A stretch of DNA of 64,000 nucleotides, taken from contig DEMS01000030.1 of the NCBI GenBank assembly GCA_002359315.1, forward strand, positions 1-64,000, written 5' to 3'. Below are positions 19,201 through 26,965 of the stretch, one piece after another. The position numbers and the translations under genes were made by a program. Origin of the DNA: Bacteroidetes bacterium UBA2664. GTDB taxonomy: Bacteria; Bacteroidota; Rhodothermia; Balneolales; Balneolaceae. Each line of letters opens with the position of its first letter. The first letter of the stretch is position 1. The notes below the pieces were generated by a model. That model was not told the origin of the DNA, made no database searches, and was given only the letters and a program-made list of their open reading frames with translations.

Positions 19201-19488
19201 ATCCTCCTGCATCCATTTTATAAACTCTTCCCGGGTCTTTTCCGGATCGCCTAAGAACATTAGACCTCTACGTTTGGCATCAGCAATCATGTGATCTACA
19301 TTAATGCCTACAAGAATTTTGACTTCACCAAGTTTCAATAGATGTTCACGAATAGCAAAATAGCCCGACGCCCTGAAATAACCGACAACTGCGTGAAATG
19401 CATAAAGGTTCGAAACCTTTTTAAAGACTCCCCTGAATTTCTTTAAAAGACTGTTTCCTTCCTGGTTTGTGAAAAAGTTTGAGCTCAT
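16216..19488 (-). CDS. PLD nuclease fused to SNF2-family helicase
   Basis: 1090 aa. Residues 1-200 are a phospholipase-D-like domain with LHAKIYVF near 130 followed by GSSNLTHSGL, the HxK...GSxN signature of PLDc_2 nucleases. A full SF2/SNF2 motor follows: Walker A DVVGTGKT near 281, LVIVDEAHNF near 361, LVSATPLNN, and motif VI QRIGRVNRIG near 800. The C-terminal 200 residues are helical and unassigned. PLD nuclease plus SF2 motor is a known way to build ATP-dependent restriction systems (CglI uses separate subunits; DISARM has separate DrmC and DrmD). Here nuclease and motor are one chain beside a methylase. The start has no strong Shine-Dalgarno, and 104 bp separate it from the upstream nuclease gene. 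Confidence 0.88.
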   Translation of the reverse strand: MSSNFFTNQEGNSLLKKFRGVFKKVSNLYAFHAVVGYFRASGYFAIREHLLKLGEVKILVGINVDHMIADAKRRGLMFLGDPEKTREEFIKWMQEDIKEARYAKEVEEGILLFMQDVMDGKVQIRAHQSKNLHAKIYVFLPKEFDEDTDGRVITGSSNLTHSGLGGDQDEGNYEFNVELRRYDDVKFAEDEFQRLWNEGEEILPADVQKAKQKTHLEKEFTPFELYIKFLIEYFGRNIDYDPETVGDVPKQFKKLSYQVDAVNQGFEMLMDYNGFFLADVVGTGKTVVAAMLAKRFIISNGSGNTKILVIYPPALEKNWKRTFSLFGIDKYAKFITNGSLHKIIDGDLNYWAKEEYDLVIVDEAHNFRNLATNSFDQLQIICKAGRLNNGLIESDEKKVILVSATPLNNRPADIYNMLQLFQDARRSKLPVTNLTTFFFPYIKRYKELMKMPEPDLEEIRQMYKEIRERVLKPITIRRTRRDLENVEQYKADLKDQKIVFPDIEPPKKREYQMDEKMRSLFFETLQAILNEKKIDYFRYRAISYLKDDIKAEHYEIADLTSAQLARMMSTLLVKRLESSFKAFKDSLKKLRDSTENMIRTFEDGKIFIAPDLDVNELMDEGFSDDEIEMRILEISDRKPGNKTFSSDDFQNGFLDGLKRDLETLNYLCRHWDAVRKDPKLEAFIEMLENELFDRSINPSGKLVVFSEAKSTTNYLYNELKKRGYKKVLNISAANRSRQFETILANFDANYDKEKKDDYNIIITTEVLAEGVNLHRANVIVNYDTPWNATKLMQRIGRVNRIGTQADRIYNFNFYPSDEGDAIISLKKKALVKLQSFHSAYGEDSQIYSLDEIIEHFELYEAGREEDEDIRLKYLEFIRNFKENHLEDFRRIRRLPLKARAGRQQKNEFANVSVCFLRTDDRKELYQVDADGEVKGLNFDDAVAHFEAKESEDAIELPDWHYEQVQKATEQYSKDFMDDQPEMALTDRRDARFNKAMSFLKDLTRIVDSDLMNDAYKRLYRLMEAGTYANLTSEIMRIEKQKKKLKPVQLEKKFIALADKYTSRISRDDKQETEKEVKFFDPEIIISESFI

Positions 19489-19592
19489 TCGAATATGATA
19501 TAACTAAATTTATGTAGTCACTTTTATAGTCATAAGATAATCGGTAAAATGCAGGAGAGTTTCAGAAATAATTAAATATTGTCTGGCTAAAA

Positions 19593-20408
19593 TCAAAAGT
19601 ATCTGCTTTTCAGATAATTTTGATAGTCGCTATCAATTTCAGAATTGAATTTCTCAAAAGTTTGAAAGAGTTCTTGATATGTCAACGCTTTAAAGTTCAA
19701 CTCTCCCTTAAGAGTATTTTTAAATCGTTCTATTTCAGTTTTGTGGATTTCACTCACCGATGTATCAATGTTGTAATACAGATATATCAGTTCAGACTTA
19801 TTTGAGTGCATATTTGCCAACCCTAAAGCGTGCTTCAATAGTTGTGGAGCATTTAAATAAAAAAATTTCTCCTTTTTAGAGTCTATTTTATCAACCATTT
19901 TTTGACAATTTGGAAGACCCACATCATTCCAGCGATCCCCTACTTTATAACTCTCTGCAAATGGTTCTTTCTTCGAAATTTTACTCATCCATTCTGTAAA
20001 TTTACTCTCTATTGCAACAGCCTGTCCGTCTGTCAAAATCATAAATAGATCCAGATTAGGCATTTTACCTTGCATTCCCATTGACAGCTTTTGTTCATAA
20101 ACAAGAGACTTAATACCCTGATTAAATTTTAAAGCTTTAGCCAATGCAGATTTATCTCTGAACCTCCAGTATTCAAAAAAGTTACATACAAGTGCTGATG
20201 AAGAATGAAGAGCAAAAATTTTAGTCCGTGTTTTATCGTCTTTTATTTCAGACCCATCCCCTCCTTTTAAATCTCTTAGCGATTCGTCACTCAATTTCAC
20301 TATGAAATTGTCATCCATGCTTTTTACATAAGCATCATTATCGATTTCTATGTTTTTATTCCTTGCCCATTTGATTAGTTCTGTTTTAATTATGTCAATA
20401 CCATTCAT
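19593..20408 (-). CDS. PGN_0703-like putative restriction endonuclease
   Basis: 271 aa. The ALHSSSALVCNFFEYWR stretch near residue 67 and the PD-(D/E)xK core NLDLFMIL followed by AVAIESKF (about 117-137) match PGN_0703-type putative endonucleases of Bacteroidota-like genomes. The rest is alpha/beta without transmembrane segments. It overlaps the preceding small gene by 4 bp (ATGA), so the two are coupled, and it precedes the helicase-methylase pair on the same strand. It may be an additional nuclease of that system or a separate one. Target and cofactors are unknown. Confidence 0.7.
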   Translation of the reverse strand: MNGIDIIKTELIKWARNKNIEIDNDAYVKSMDDNFIVKLSDESLRDLKGGDGSEIKDDKTRTKIFALHSSSALVCNFFEYWRFRDKSALAKALKFNQGIKSLVYEQKLSMGMQGKMPNLDLFMILTDGQAVAIESKFTEWMSKISKKEPFAESYKVGDRWNDVGLPNCQKMVDKIDSKKEKFFYLNAPQLLKHALGLANMHSNKSELIYLYYNIDTSVSEIHKTEIERFKNTLKGELNFKALTYQELFQTFEKFNSEIDSDYQNYLKSRYF

Positions 20409-20761
20409 TTCTTTATCTTAATTATTCGTTCATATTCTAAATAAGCCCTCTTCACCACCTCATGCCCCTGAAACCTCTTATAAAACTCCGACCCCAAAAA
20501 CTCCTCTCTTCTATTTTCGAGATAAAAGACAATAAGCCATTCAAGCTGATTTATCAACTTTTCATCCAGGCCGTATTCTTTTAATAGATCATAGTTTTCT
20601 ACATACGCTTCAAAACTCCACGACATCTCTTCTTCCAGCTTATTCCGCTCATCCATCAATCTAAGCTCCTCTTCATCTGGCGAATAGGAGGCAGGGATCG
20701 CATCAAACATCTGCTTTATCTCTTCTATGGTTGTTTCTTCTTCAGATTTGCTATGCGTCAT
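20405..20761 (-). CDS. Small acidic hypothetical protein, coupled to nuclease
   Basis: 118 aa, strongly acidic and helical, with no recognised domain. A conserved-looking centre (SPDEEELRLMDERNKLEEEMSWSF is abbreviated here to its EEE..MDERNK..EEEM core) is followed by an aromatic helix (LINQLEWLIVFYLEN). Its stop overlaps the start of the PGN_0703-like nuclease by 4 bp, which suggests a direct partner, for example a regulator or an immunity-type protein of the nuclease. That is inferred from coupling only. It is the first gene of the long minus-strand defence run. Confidence 0.6.
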   Translation of the reverse strand: MTHSKSEEETTIEEIKQMFDAIPASYSPDEEELRLMDERNKLEEEMSWSFEAYVENYDLLKEYGLDEKLINQLEWLIVFYLENRREEFLGSEFYKRFQGHEVVKRAYLEYERIIKIKK

Positions 20762-20944
20762 TTTCTAAAATATCGGGTCAATCCTTTCATGGCTTCTCAC
20801 TAAAAATATAACCCACCAATGACAACATACCGTCACACCCATTCCCCTCCCAACAAAATCATACCCCCGGTCCCCCCGTCCTCCGTCTCCCGTCCAAACC
20901 AACTCAAAACTCTCCGAAATTTCGGAGCAGGCTTCACTCAAAAC

Positions 20945-22246
20945 TCAACACTCCAACAACGTCTCCCCAATCGCATCCCTCAACTCGGCCCTAACACCCA
21001 CTTCCTCCGCATATTCGGGCCATCGATTCACAACGGCTTGCACCTCATCAATCACCTGATCTGCTTTTTTAACGTTTACCGACTCCGCCAACGCCAGTAG
21101 ATCATCCCGGGTAATCCCCGCTCGTTTTCCATTGATGCTGAGTGAATGCTGACTCACCCACTCACTGCCGGGCCGATAGGAGTGACACACATCATACGCC
21201 GGCGCCAACTCCCATTTTTCTCCCCTTTTCAGGCGAAAGGAGAAATTTTTGGTGTGATCATCACAATTTCTGGCCAGTACATTGAACACCATTCTTCGGT
21301 ACATCTGCTCCGCTTCCGGATAGGAAAGCCGCAGCTCCCGCATCGTCTGGAACAGCTGCTCATAGCTGAAACTTCGCATTTCATTGTAATCATAATGTTT
21401 GATAGCACACAGGGTTTGAATATGGTGTTTGGTGCCTGCCCCCTCCCGATCAAAACGCTTAGTCATGAAATGCGCCCGGCCATTCTCCTCAAACAGCTTG
21501 CACGGCATCATCTCAATTCCACAATCGCCGGCCATCAGGGAGTAGGCGTACTCAACCCGGCCATACCCATAACTTTTCCCAAGCTGCACATCACTCACCC
21601 CATCCAGTTTAATCAGCCAGTGATCAAACCCTTTGGGAGCGTTGGTCTGACCGGATTTTACTTTTCCTGTTTTTTCATTGTACGAAATCACCGCTTTTGG
21701 CCTGGCTCCGCCGGCAGAGGTCCCTATTTTCAGGATATTTCGGATCGCCTGTTCATCCTCTTCCTGCAGATTTGTTTCGAACTCTTCTCGTTGATGCAGC
21801 ATCTTCCGGGCGATCTCCACCAGACTGTTCATCTCCACATCAAAGGTTTTTTGGGCCGTACTTATCGTAGCCGGTTCAAATTCCAGTGCACCCATTCCTC
21901 TCGTCCCGATAAAACAGAGGGTCTCCACCGGATTCATGCTGTTCTGCGGGCGGCCCTGCCGCGCCAACCATTTGTTGATTAACTGATTCCCATAATTGTC
22001 GGGAAGGGAGTCCGCCAGCATTCCGGGCAGGCCTTTAAAACAATCAAACTCCGTATTGGCCTTGTTCCTCAGTTCGGGAAAGGTGAATATATTGACCCCG
22101 CTTTTTATCGGCATCTTTAACGGAGAGAGATCCCAGCCTTCCAGTTTAAACGCGTCATCATATTCAAAACTTGCAAGGCCGGTTGAATCATCCCATGCGA
22201 CGGCCCCGGCCAGTTTTCCCCAGATATGTACAAATGCCGTCTCCAT
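20945..22246 (-). CDS. hipA: HipA-type serine/threonine kinase toxin
   Basis: 433 aa from ATG 22246 (an upstream in-frame GTG at 22255 would overlap hipB). It has the Couple-hipA N-terminal domain (GKLAGAVAWDD, LPDNYGNQLI), the glycine-rich loop TSAGGARPKAVI carrying the serine that HipA autophosphorylates, the catalytic block NVLARNCDDHTKN and the metal-binding LAPAYDV. E. coli HipA phosphorylates glutamyl-tRNA synthetase and causes growth arrest; substrate here is unknown. All catalytic residues appear intact. It lies 2 bp after the hipB stop. A TA pair beside a defence island may stabilise the island or act in phage defence. Confidence 0.92.
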   Translation of the reverse strand: METAFVHIWGKLAGAVAWDDSTGLASFEYDDAFKLEGWDLSPLKMPIKSGVNIFTFPELRNKANTEFDCFKGLPGMLADSLPDNYGNQLINKWLARQGRPQNSMNPVETLCFIGTRGMGALEFEPATISTAQKTFDVEMNSLVEIARKMLHQREEFETNLQEEDEQAIRNILKIGTSAGGARPKAVISYNEKTGKVKSGQTNAPKGFDHWLIKLDGVSDVQLGKSYGYGRVEYAYSLMAGDCGIEMMPCKLFEENGRAHFMTKRFDREGAGTKHHIQTLCAIKHYDYNEMRSFSYEQLFQTMRELRLSYPEAEQMYRRMVFNVLARNCDDHTKNFSFRLKRGEKWELAPAYDVCHSYRPGSEWVSQHSLSINGKRAGITRDDLLALAESVNVKKADQVIDEVQAVVNRWPEYAEEVGVRAELRDAIGETLLEC

Positions 22247-22248
22247 CA

Positions 22249-22563
22249 CTACCACTCATCCCATTCCTGAACCTGAGGATCCTGTTTACCGGCCCTCTTT
22301 CTTTTCTCTTTCTGCAGTTTGGCAAGGGCTATCGGACTCACGGGCTCCTCCACCCGAAACACATCCAGAACGTGCAGTTGATCCAATACGCGAAGAACCT
22401 GGATCAGTGTCAGGACGGTAACTGTTTCCCCTCGCTCCAGCAGGCTCAGAGTAGACCGGCTGATTCCCGCTTCTTCCGCCAGCACATCCTGTGTCTTGTT
22501 TAGCCGTAATCGATGATGTTTTACAAACGCACCGATTTGCTCAATCAGTGCTTTATCACTCAT
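22249..22563 (-). CDS. hipB: HipB-type XRE antitoxin and autorepressor
   Basis: 104 aa from ATG 22563 (MSDKALIEQ). In-frame TTG 22605 and ATG 22596 are less likely because they would place the first operator inside the gene. The HTH is classical XRE: LRLNKTQDVLAEEAGISRSTLSLLERG. The basic C-terminal tail (KLQKEKRKRAGKQ) would contact HipA or DNA. It is cotranscribed with hipA and should bind the four palindromes just upstream to repress the operon, with HipA enhancing repression as in E. coli. No lesions are seen. Confidence 0.88.
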   Translation of the reverse strand: MSDKALIEQIGAFVKHHRLRLNKTQDVLAEEAGISRSTLSLLERGETVTVLTLIQVLRVLDQLHVLDVFRVEEPVSPIALAKLQKEKRKRAGKQDPQVQEWDEW

Positions 22564-22578
22564 TGAAGCTCTATTGAT

Positions 22579-22722
22579 GTATGATATTTCATTCATATTA
22601 TTCAATTTTGTCTATTAACGAATGATAACTCATTCATAATATATAAAATTTACATATTAATTTATGAATGATATTTCATACAATATAGGTAAAATAATGA
22701 GTTAACGAATGATAAATCATTC
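22579..22722. promoter_or_regulatory. Four palindromic hipBA operators
   Basis: Four copies of a 16-bp palindrome GAATGA-N4-TCATTC lie upstream of hipB at 22579-22594 (GTATGA-TATT-TCATTC), 22620-22635 (perfect), 22666-22681 (one mismatch) and 22707-22722 (perfect). Start-to-start spacings are 41, 46 and 41 bp, near four helical turns, so bound HipB dimers would sit on about the same face. The first site ends 15 bp before the hipB ATG and must overlap the promoter or leader. They are inferred to be HipB operators. Confidence 0.8.
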
Positions 22723-22830
22723 ATATTTGAAATCATATCAGAATAAAAAGCCCCCTAATTATGCCTGCCCCCATACCTCGGGAGTGGGTTGGGGGGTGTT
22801 ATTAAGGCTTATAACTCGAACATGGCACCC

Positions 22831-23898
22831 TTAACTGCTTCTCCTCCCGGAATTAAACTGCTGCCACACCACAATCCCCATTATCACAACCGTAATCGGA
22901 ATCACAAACCACATCATCACGGTGCTGAATACCGGCAGCGCGTCGTGTTGCGATGACGCCAATATCAGGTAAAGGGTGAATGCGACGTAATATCCCAATA
23001 ATAGCACTCCCTCACCACGGGTAATTACTCCGCCTGTAAAGAAGATCGGCAGACAAGCCAGTGCAACCACTATCATCACCGGTAGATCGAACCGGATCAT
23101 AGATGACGATACATCCAGCCCACCCGAGGCAAACATGGCCGAAATACCCAACACACCCAGAATATTAAATATATTGCTACCCACAACATTGCCCACGGCA
23201 ATCTCGCGCTCACCGCGAATGGCAGCCATGATTGAGGTCACCACTTCCGGCATGGATGTCCCGGCTGCGACAATCGTTAATCCGATGATGGCTTCACTCA
23301 GCCCAAGTGTTCGGGCAATCTCTACGGCACCGTCCAGGAACCAGTTGGAACCCGCGATCAGCAATCCGAACCCCCCGACAGCCATAATCGTATTGAGAAT
23401 CCATCCTTTCTGCTTGCCGGGAATATCATCCACTCCCACAGGGTCCGGCACACTTTGTCTTCGGCTCTGAATAATTAAAAAGGTAGTATAGATAATCAGT
23501 CCGGCCGTCAGGAATATCCCTTCCATTCGGCTCAGCACTCCATTCATGGATAAGATCAACAACAAAATAGAGAGAGCGATCATAAACGGCACATCCATCC
23601 GGAGAAGTTTCTTTGAGACAGTGAGCGGCAGAATGATTGCCGAAACCCCCAAGATGAACAGAATATTGAAGATATTGCTGCCCACAACCGTACCAAACGT
23701 AATGCCCTCCTTACCGGTCAGTGACGACTCAATTCCCACTGCCAGCTCGGGAGCACTGGTACCGAATGCGACGACGGTCAGCCCGACAACCAGTGGTGAA
23801 ATCCGCAGATTGAGCGCAATACCTGAAGCGCCCCTCACTAACAGTTCGGCTCCGGCGATTAGTAGAGCAAGGCCTGAAATAAAAAGGATGATGGTCAT
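22831..23898 (-). CDS. Calcium/sodium antiporter (CaCA family, YrbG-like)
   Basis: 355 aa with about ten membrane helices in two inverted halves, each holding an alpha-repeat: VAFGTSAPELAVG...GTVVGSNIFNILFILG near 45-90 and VAAGTSMPEVVTSI...GNVVGSNIFNILGVLG near 210-255. Those GTSxPE and GNxxGSNIFN motifs bind Na+ and Ca2+ in K+-independent exchangers. It should extrude Ca2+ in exchange for Na+ at the inner membrane. It stands alone, with 230 bp to the hipBA promoter region and its own start at 23898. It looks like ordinary chromosomal content. Confidence 0.9.
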   Translation of the reverse strand: MTIILFISGLALLIAGAELLVRGASGIALNLRISPLVVGLTVVAFGTSAPELAVGIESSLTGKEGITFGTVVGSNIFNILFILGVSAIILPLTVSKKLLRMDVPFMIALSILLLILSMNGVLSRMEGIFLTAGLIIYTTFLIIQSRRQSVPDPVGVDDIPGKQKGWILNTIMAVGGFGLLIAGSNWFLDGAVEIARTLGLSEAIIGLTIVAAGTSMPEVVTSIMAAIRGEREIAVGNVVGSNIFNILGVLGISAMFASGGLDVSSSMIRFDLPVMIVVALACLPIFFTGGVITRGEGVLLLGYYVAFTLYLILASSQHDALPVFSTVMMWFVIPITVVIMGIVVWQQFNSGRRSS

Positions 23899-24028
23899 GA
23901 TTGCAAGAATTTAAATATGATTAATGGATAAAATTCTTAGTGTTGCAATAGATCTGTTATTATATATTGATTATCACTCCATTTTATTGACCGTTTGGGA
24001 TTTTTAAAACCCGCTTTATCAAATTGAT

Positions 24029-24325
24029 TTAGCCTTGCGTTAAAAGTACCAGACTATCTTTCAATGCGGAAACATTGTGGGTTATGTGCGGTGGAATCTC
24101 AATCTCTTCGTGTTTTTTAAGACGGTGATCGCGTTTCTCCTGTGTGTAGATGATATCTCCCTCCAGTACCAGCAGTTTCGTGGGATGTTTGGCTTTGTGA
24201 TCCTCCAACTTCATCCCCTTCTTGAAGCCAAATATCAGCACTTTAAAATGATCGCCAAGATGGAAGGTTTTTGCCACTGGATGTTTGGACTCTTCCAATT
24301 GTTCTTTTATGTCATGAATTAGCAT
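24029..24325 (-). CDS. Small cupin-domain protein
   Basis: 98 aa forming a single cupin barrel. VLIFGFKKGMKLEDHKAKHPTKL contains the first histidine cluster, and the second motif IEIPPHITHNVSAL supplies further histidines. LLVLEGDIIYTQEKRDH fits the strand between them. Single-domain cupins of this size bind a metal or small ligand and have varied roles, so no substrate can be given. Monocistronic, followed on the left by a 130-bp gap before the antiporter start. Confidence 0.75.
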   Translation of the reverse strand: MLIHDIKEQLEESKHPVAKTFHLGDHFKVLIFGFKKGMKLEDHKAKHPTKLLVLEGDIIYTQEKRDHRLKKHEEIEIPPHITHNVSALKDSLVLLTQG

Positions 24326-24594
24326 AGGCTTGGTATTTAGTTACGGTTGATATCATTAATCTCTTTTTTTCTCTTATGTATTTATAAAAGAAATTATCGC
24401 ATACTATCATTCCCCGCTCATACTAATTATGGATGGATTGATATCAAATTCGCTGAATCATGATATTTTCATAGCTCAAAAGTACAGTTTTTACCTAACA
24501 TTCAAATTTACGAAGTTTCGGGAAGCTTACAGCATCAACAGTTTAAACCCAACGCTACTGAATCAGCAAACAAGCACAAATAAAAGAGATATTT

Positions 24595-25332
24595 ATGAAT
24601 AAAATCGTCATCGTTACGGGCGCATCCAACGGAATCGGAAAAGCCATTGTCAAAGAATTTGCTGCAGCTTATTATCATGTAATTTTGGCCGATATTGATG
24701 TAGAAAAAGGTATCAGTCACCGGGATCACCTTCTGGAGCAGGGATATACCGCTGAATTTATTGCATGTGATGTTTCTGATCCGGAATCCATCAAAAATCT
24801 TCTCTCAGAAACTGTAAAAAAATTTGGTGGTATCGATATACTCATTAATAACGCCGGAATATCGGAGTTCACCCCGCCTGATGATTTAAGCATTGAAAAG
24901 TGGGACCTCATTCTGAATACCAACCTTCGGGCAGCTTTTCTGCTTACCCGTGGTGCCGCAAAGGAGATGAATAAACGGGGCCGCGGATCCGTAGTTAATA
25001 TTGCTTCGACCCGCGCGCTGATGTCGGAAAAGAACTCCGAGGCGTATGCCGCTTCCAAGGGTGGTTTGCTGGCCCTCACCCACGCAATGGCTCTCTCCTA
25101 TTCCGATCAAAATATCACCATCAACTGCATCAGCCCGGGCTGGATTCACACCGGGGATTATGAGAAGCTTCGGGATGTAGATCATCAACAGCATCCTTCA
25201 AATCGTGTTGGTAAACCGGATGATATCGCCCGGGCGTGCCTTTTTCTGACCGATCCCGCAAATGATTTCATAACGGGCGAAAATCTGGTCATTGACGGCG
25301 GCATGACCCACAAGATGATTTATGAGCATTAA
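24595..25332 (+). CDS. SDR-family oxidoreductase
   Basis: 245 aa classical short-chain dehydrogenase: TGASNGIG cofactor loop at residues 8-15, D of ADID for NAD(H) preference, NNAGIS near 85, catalytic Ser in NIASTRA near 136 and YAASK at about 150-154, then ISPGWIHTG. The tail DFITGENLVIDGGM is typical of the 3-oxoacyl-reductase/glucose-dehydrogenase group. Substrate is unknown. Start ATG follows an AGAGA purine stretch. It ends shortly before the tRNA-like fragment and terminator that flank tRNA-Arg, and is the last chromosomal gene before the integrated element. Confidence 0.9.
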   Translation: MNKIVIVTGASNGIGKAIVKEFAAAYYHVILADIDVEKGISHRDHLLEQGYTAEFIACDVSDPESIKNLLSETVKKFGGIDILINNAGISEFTPPDDLSIEKWDLILNTNLRAAFLLTRGAAKEMNKRGRGSVVNIASTRALMSEKNSEAYAASKGGLLALTHAMALSYSDQNITINCISPGWIHTGDYEKLRDVDHQQHPSNRVGKPDDIARACLFLTDPANDFITGENLVIDGGMTHKMIYEH

Positions 25333-25342
25333 CAGGATTGAT

Positions 25343-25366
25343 TGTACACCCGACAAGATTCGAACT
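25343..25366 (-). repeat. 24-bp copy of tRNA-Arg 3' end (T-arm/acceptor)
   Basis: The 24 bases at 25343-25366 are identical to 25462-25485, which hold the T-arm and acceptor 3' strand of tRNA-Arg, 119 bp away in the same orientation. A displaced tRNA 3' end is the usual scar of an earlier integration at that site. The 95 bp between hold only the terminator. Confidence 0.85.
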
Positions 25367-25422
25367 GCGGAGCACTGCTTCGCAATATCAACGCTCAGTT
25401 CTGCTTTTGCCCCCAATATTAA

Positions 25423-25458
25423 AAAAGCCCCGATCTCTGTTTAGAAATCGGGGCTTTT
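25423..25458. terminator. Bidirectional Rho-independent terminator
   Basis: A perfect 12-bp inverted repeat (AAAAGCCCCGAT / ATCGGGGCTTTT) separated by 12 bases, with A/T runs on both flanks. It would end the plus-strand SDR transcript and the minus-strand tRNA-Arg transcript. Confidence 0.9.
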
Positions 25459-25463
25459 ATCTG

Positions 25464-25537
25464 TACACCCGACAAGATTCGAACTTGTAACCGCCTGATT
25501 CGTAGTCAGGTACTCTATCCAGTTGAGCTACGGGTGC
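25464..25537 (-). tRNA. tRNA-Arg(ACG), target site of the integrated element
   Basis: A complete 74-nt cloverleaf on the minus strand without encoded CCA. The acceptor GCACCCG pairs with CGGGTGT, the anticodon stem CCTGA/TCAGG encloses loop CTACGAA (anticodon ACG), and the T-loop is TTCGAAT. The 5' 43 nt (25495-25537) are repeated at 62009-62051. The gene therefore looks like a hybrid: its 3' part from the chromosome and its 5' part and upstream promoter contributed by the inserted element. Confidence 0.95.
25495..25537. repeat. Left attachment core (within tRNA-Arg)
   Basis: 43 bp from the 5' end of tRNA-Arg to the 3' side of its anticodon loop and stem, identical to 62009-62051. Identity stops at the anticodon stem on one side and at the tRNA 5' end on the other, which puts the crossover in the 5' half of the gene. 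Confidence 0.88.
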
Positions 25538-26385
25538 ATGGTAAAAAATAAAATCAAATAAATGCCTTTTAAACCTTAATGAGCTGTATTTAAACCCAAA
25601 ATCAATAAAAATTGGTCGGGGTTTCCAAACGCGCAAAAAATCAAAATCAACTAAATGTGACAATATTTGTAACAACACTTTGTCACATATGGGAAATTTT
25701 ATTTCCTAAAATAACTATATGACACATCAAAAAACTTTATTCTCCGAAAACGTAATAGTTTTGGAATCAGTATACTTCTCTATGCATTAAGAACATTTAA
25801 GGTATGGAATTATACAGAAATAGTACAAGTTGGTGTATAATTTTAAATCACCGCCGCTACTGCTATTTGCGTTTGCTATCTGAACCTCTCCCCTCTTAAA
25901 TAAGTAGTGAAGATTGACTCAGCGCTTGCCGTCTTTCTTATCATACATAGGTCGCAATCAGGCTGAATATTTTGAGGAAACTATTCACACTTACACAAAT
26001 GATCCTATGTACTCAGAAATAAACAAGCCAAGAAATTATGAGTCGACCTTTAAATGCCTTTAATGTGTATTAAAGAGAGTATTTAGTATAGATTGTTCAT
26101 GATTTTGTTCATGACTGATTGCCATTTCAGGAAATAAAAGCTCCCAAAAGAGAAAAATAGAGTGGGTATGATCCAAAAATAAGCTCCGCATTAATCCGGA
26201 CATGTTCCCCATTCGGGTTTGTTTTGTGAAGTGAGGGGACTATATAATGAAAATTGATTAGGCTCACTTCCAATTCTCCATACACAAACCATTACAGTTT
26301 ACCATTGACATTTGATAAGAAATGGCCATGGTCTTTCCGTAAGGCCATCGCCCAGTATTTAGTGGCTAAGTCAAATCGATACAAT
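25538..26385. other. Gene-poor left end of element
   Basis: About 850 bp with no convincing intact gene. It holds the arm-type site at 25655-25688. One frame on the plus strand from about 25914 to 26063 reads like a protein tail (a YIGRNQAEYFEET..YTNDPMYSE pattern ending in TAA) but has no start; it may be the remnant of an element gene. The rest shows no coding signal that I can support. Confidence 0.5.
25655..25688. promoter_or_regulatory. Left arm-type site with flanking inverted repeat
   Basis: TTTGTAACAACA at 25666-25677 matches the tandem pair at 61852-61875 near the other end. Around it ATGTGACA (25655-25662) and TGTCACAT (25681-25688) form an 8-bp inverted repeat. Distance to the left core is 129 bp. 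Inferred integrase or excisionase binding site. Confidence 0.6.
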
Positions 26386-26796
26386 TTACAATTGGAATTC
26401 TCCCATCTTTTCAGGTTGATAAATTATTTTCACAATTTTCATTTTTGTTAATCCGGCCGGTACAAACCACTCGATTTCATCACCTTCTTTATATCCAATC
26501 AACGCTGTTGCAATTGGTGAGAATATTGAAATTTTATTGTTAACTGAATCAGCATCTTCCGGATACACAATCTGAATAACGATCTCTTTATTTTGTTTCA
26601 AAAATTGGAGCTTCACAATCGAATTCATAGTGACTATGTCAGGAGGAATTTCATAGGATTCAACAAACTGTGCCGAATTAAGTTCATGAAGTAAACCATT
26701 CGCCTCTTTTTGGGTAATTGTTCTTTCACTCAGTGCTGTTTTAATGCTTTTTTTTAATCTTGTGTGGTCAAGCTTTGTTATAAGTATGGGAAACAT
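26386..26796 (-). CDS. Rnk/GreA-GreB C-terminal-type elongation factor homologue
   Basis: 136 aa. The C-terminal 80 residues match the FKBP-like GreA/GreB C-terminal fold: TMNSIVKLQFL, VIQIVYPEDAD, ISIFSPIATALIGYKEGDEIEWFVP. The N-terminal part is a short helical region rather than the long Gre coiled coil, as in Rnk. Such proteins bind RNA polymerase near the secondary channel without transcript cleavage. It stands alone at the left end of the element with about 170 bp to the next gene, which suggests its own promoter. Confidence 0.82.
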   Translation of the reverse strand: MFPILITKLDHTRLKKSIKTALSERTITQKEANGLLHELNSAQFVESYEIPPDIVTMNSIVKLQFLKQNKEIVIQIVYPEDADSVNNKISIFSPIATALIGYKEGDEIEWFVPAGLTKMKIVKIIYQPEKMGEFQL

Positions 26797-26965
26797 GGTG
26801 TGTAATTAATTTAATGTTATAGTGATATACAGTGATTTTACTTGTATTCAATGGAATGAAAATATAAAATTGTCCATATCCCATCAGAAAACCCTCAATC
26901 TCTACATTTTAGTTTTTTCTAAAAAGTTAGAATTGGTTTAAATGAAGCCAAGATTTTTTGTTTAA

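Noticed and set aside
12637..19488. DISARM system
   Set aside because: DrmA and DrmB are absent and the PLD domain is fused to the helicase.
26254..26451. 65-aa ORF at the left end of the element
   Set aside because: Overlaps the end of the Rnk-like gene antisense and has no supporting feature.
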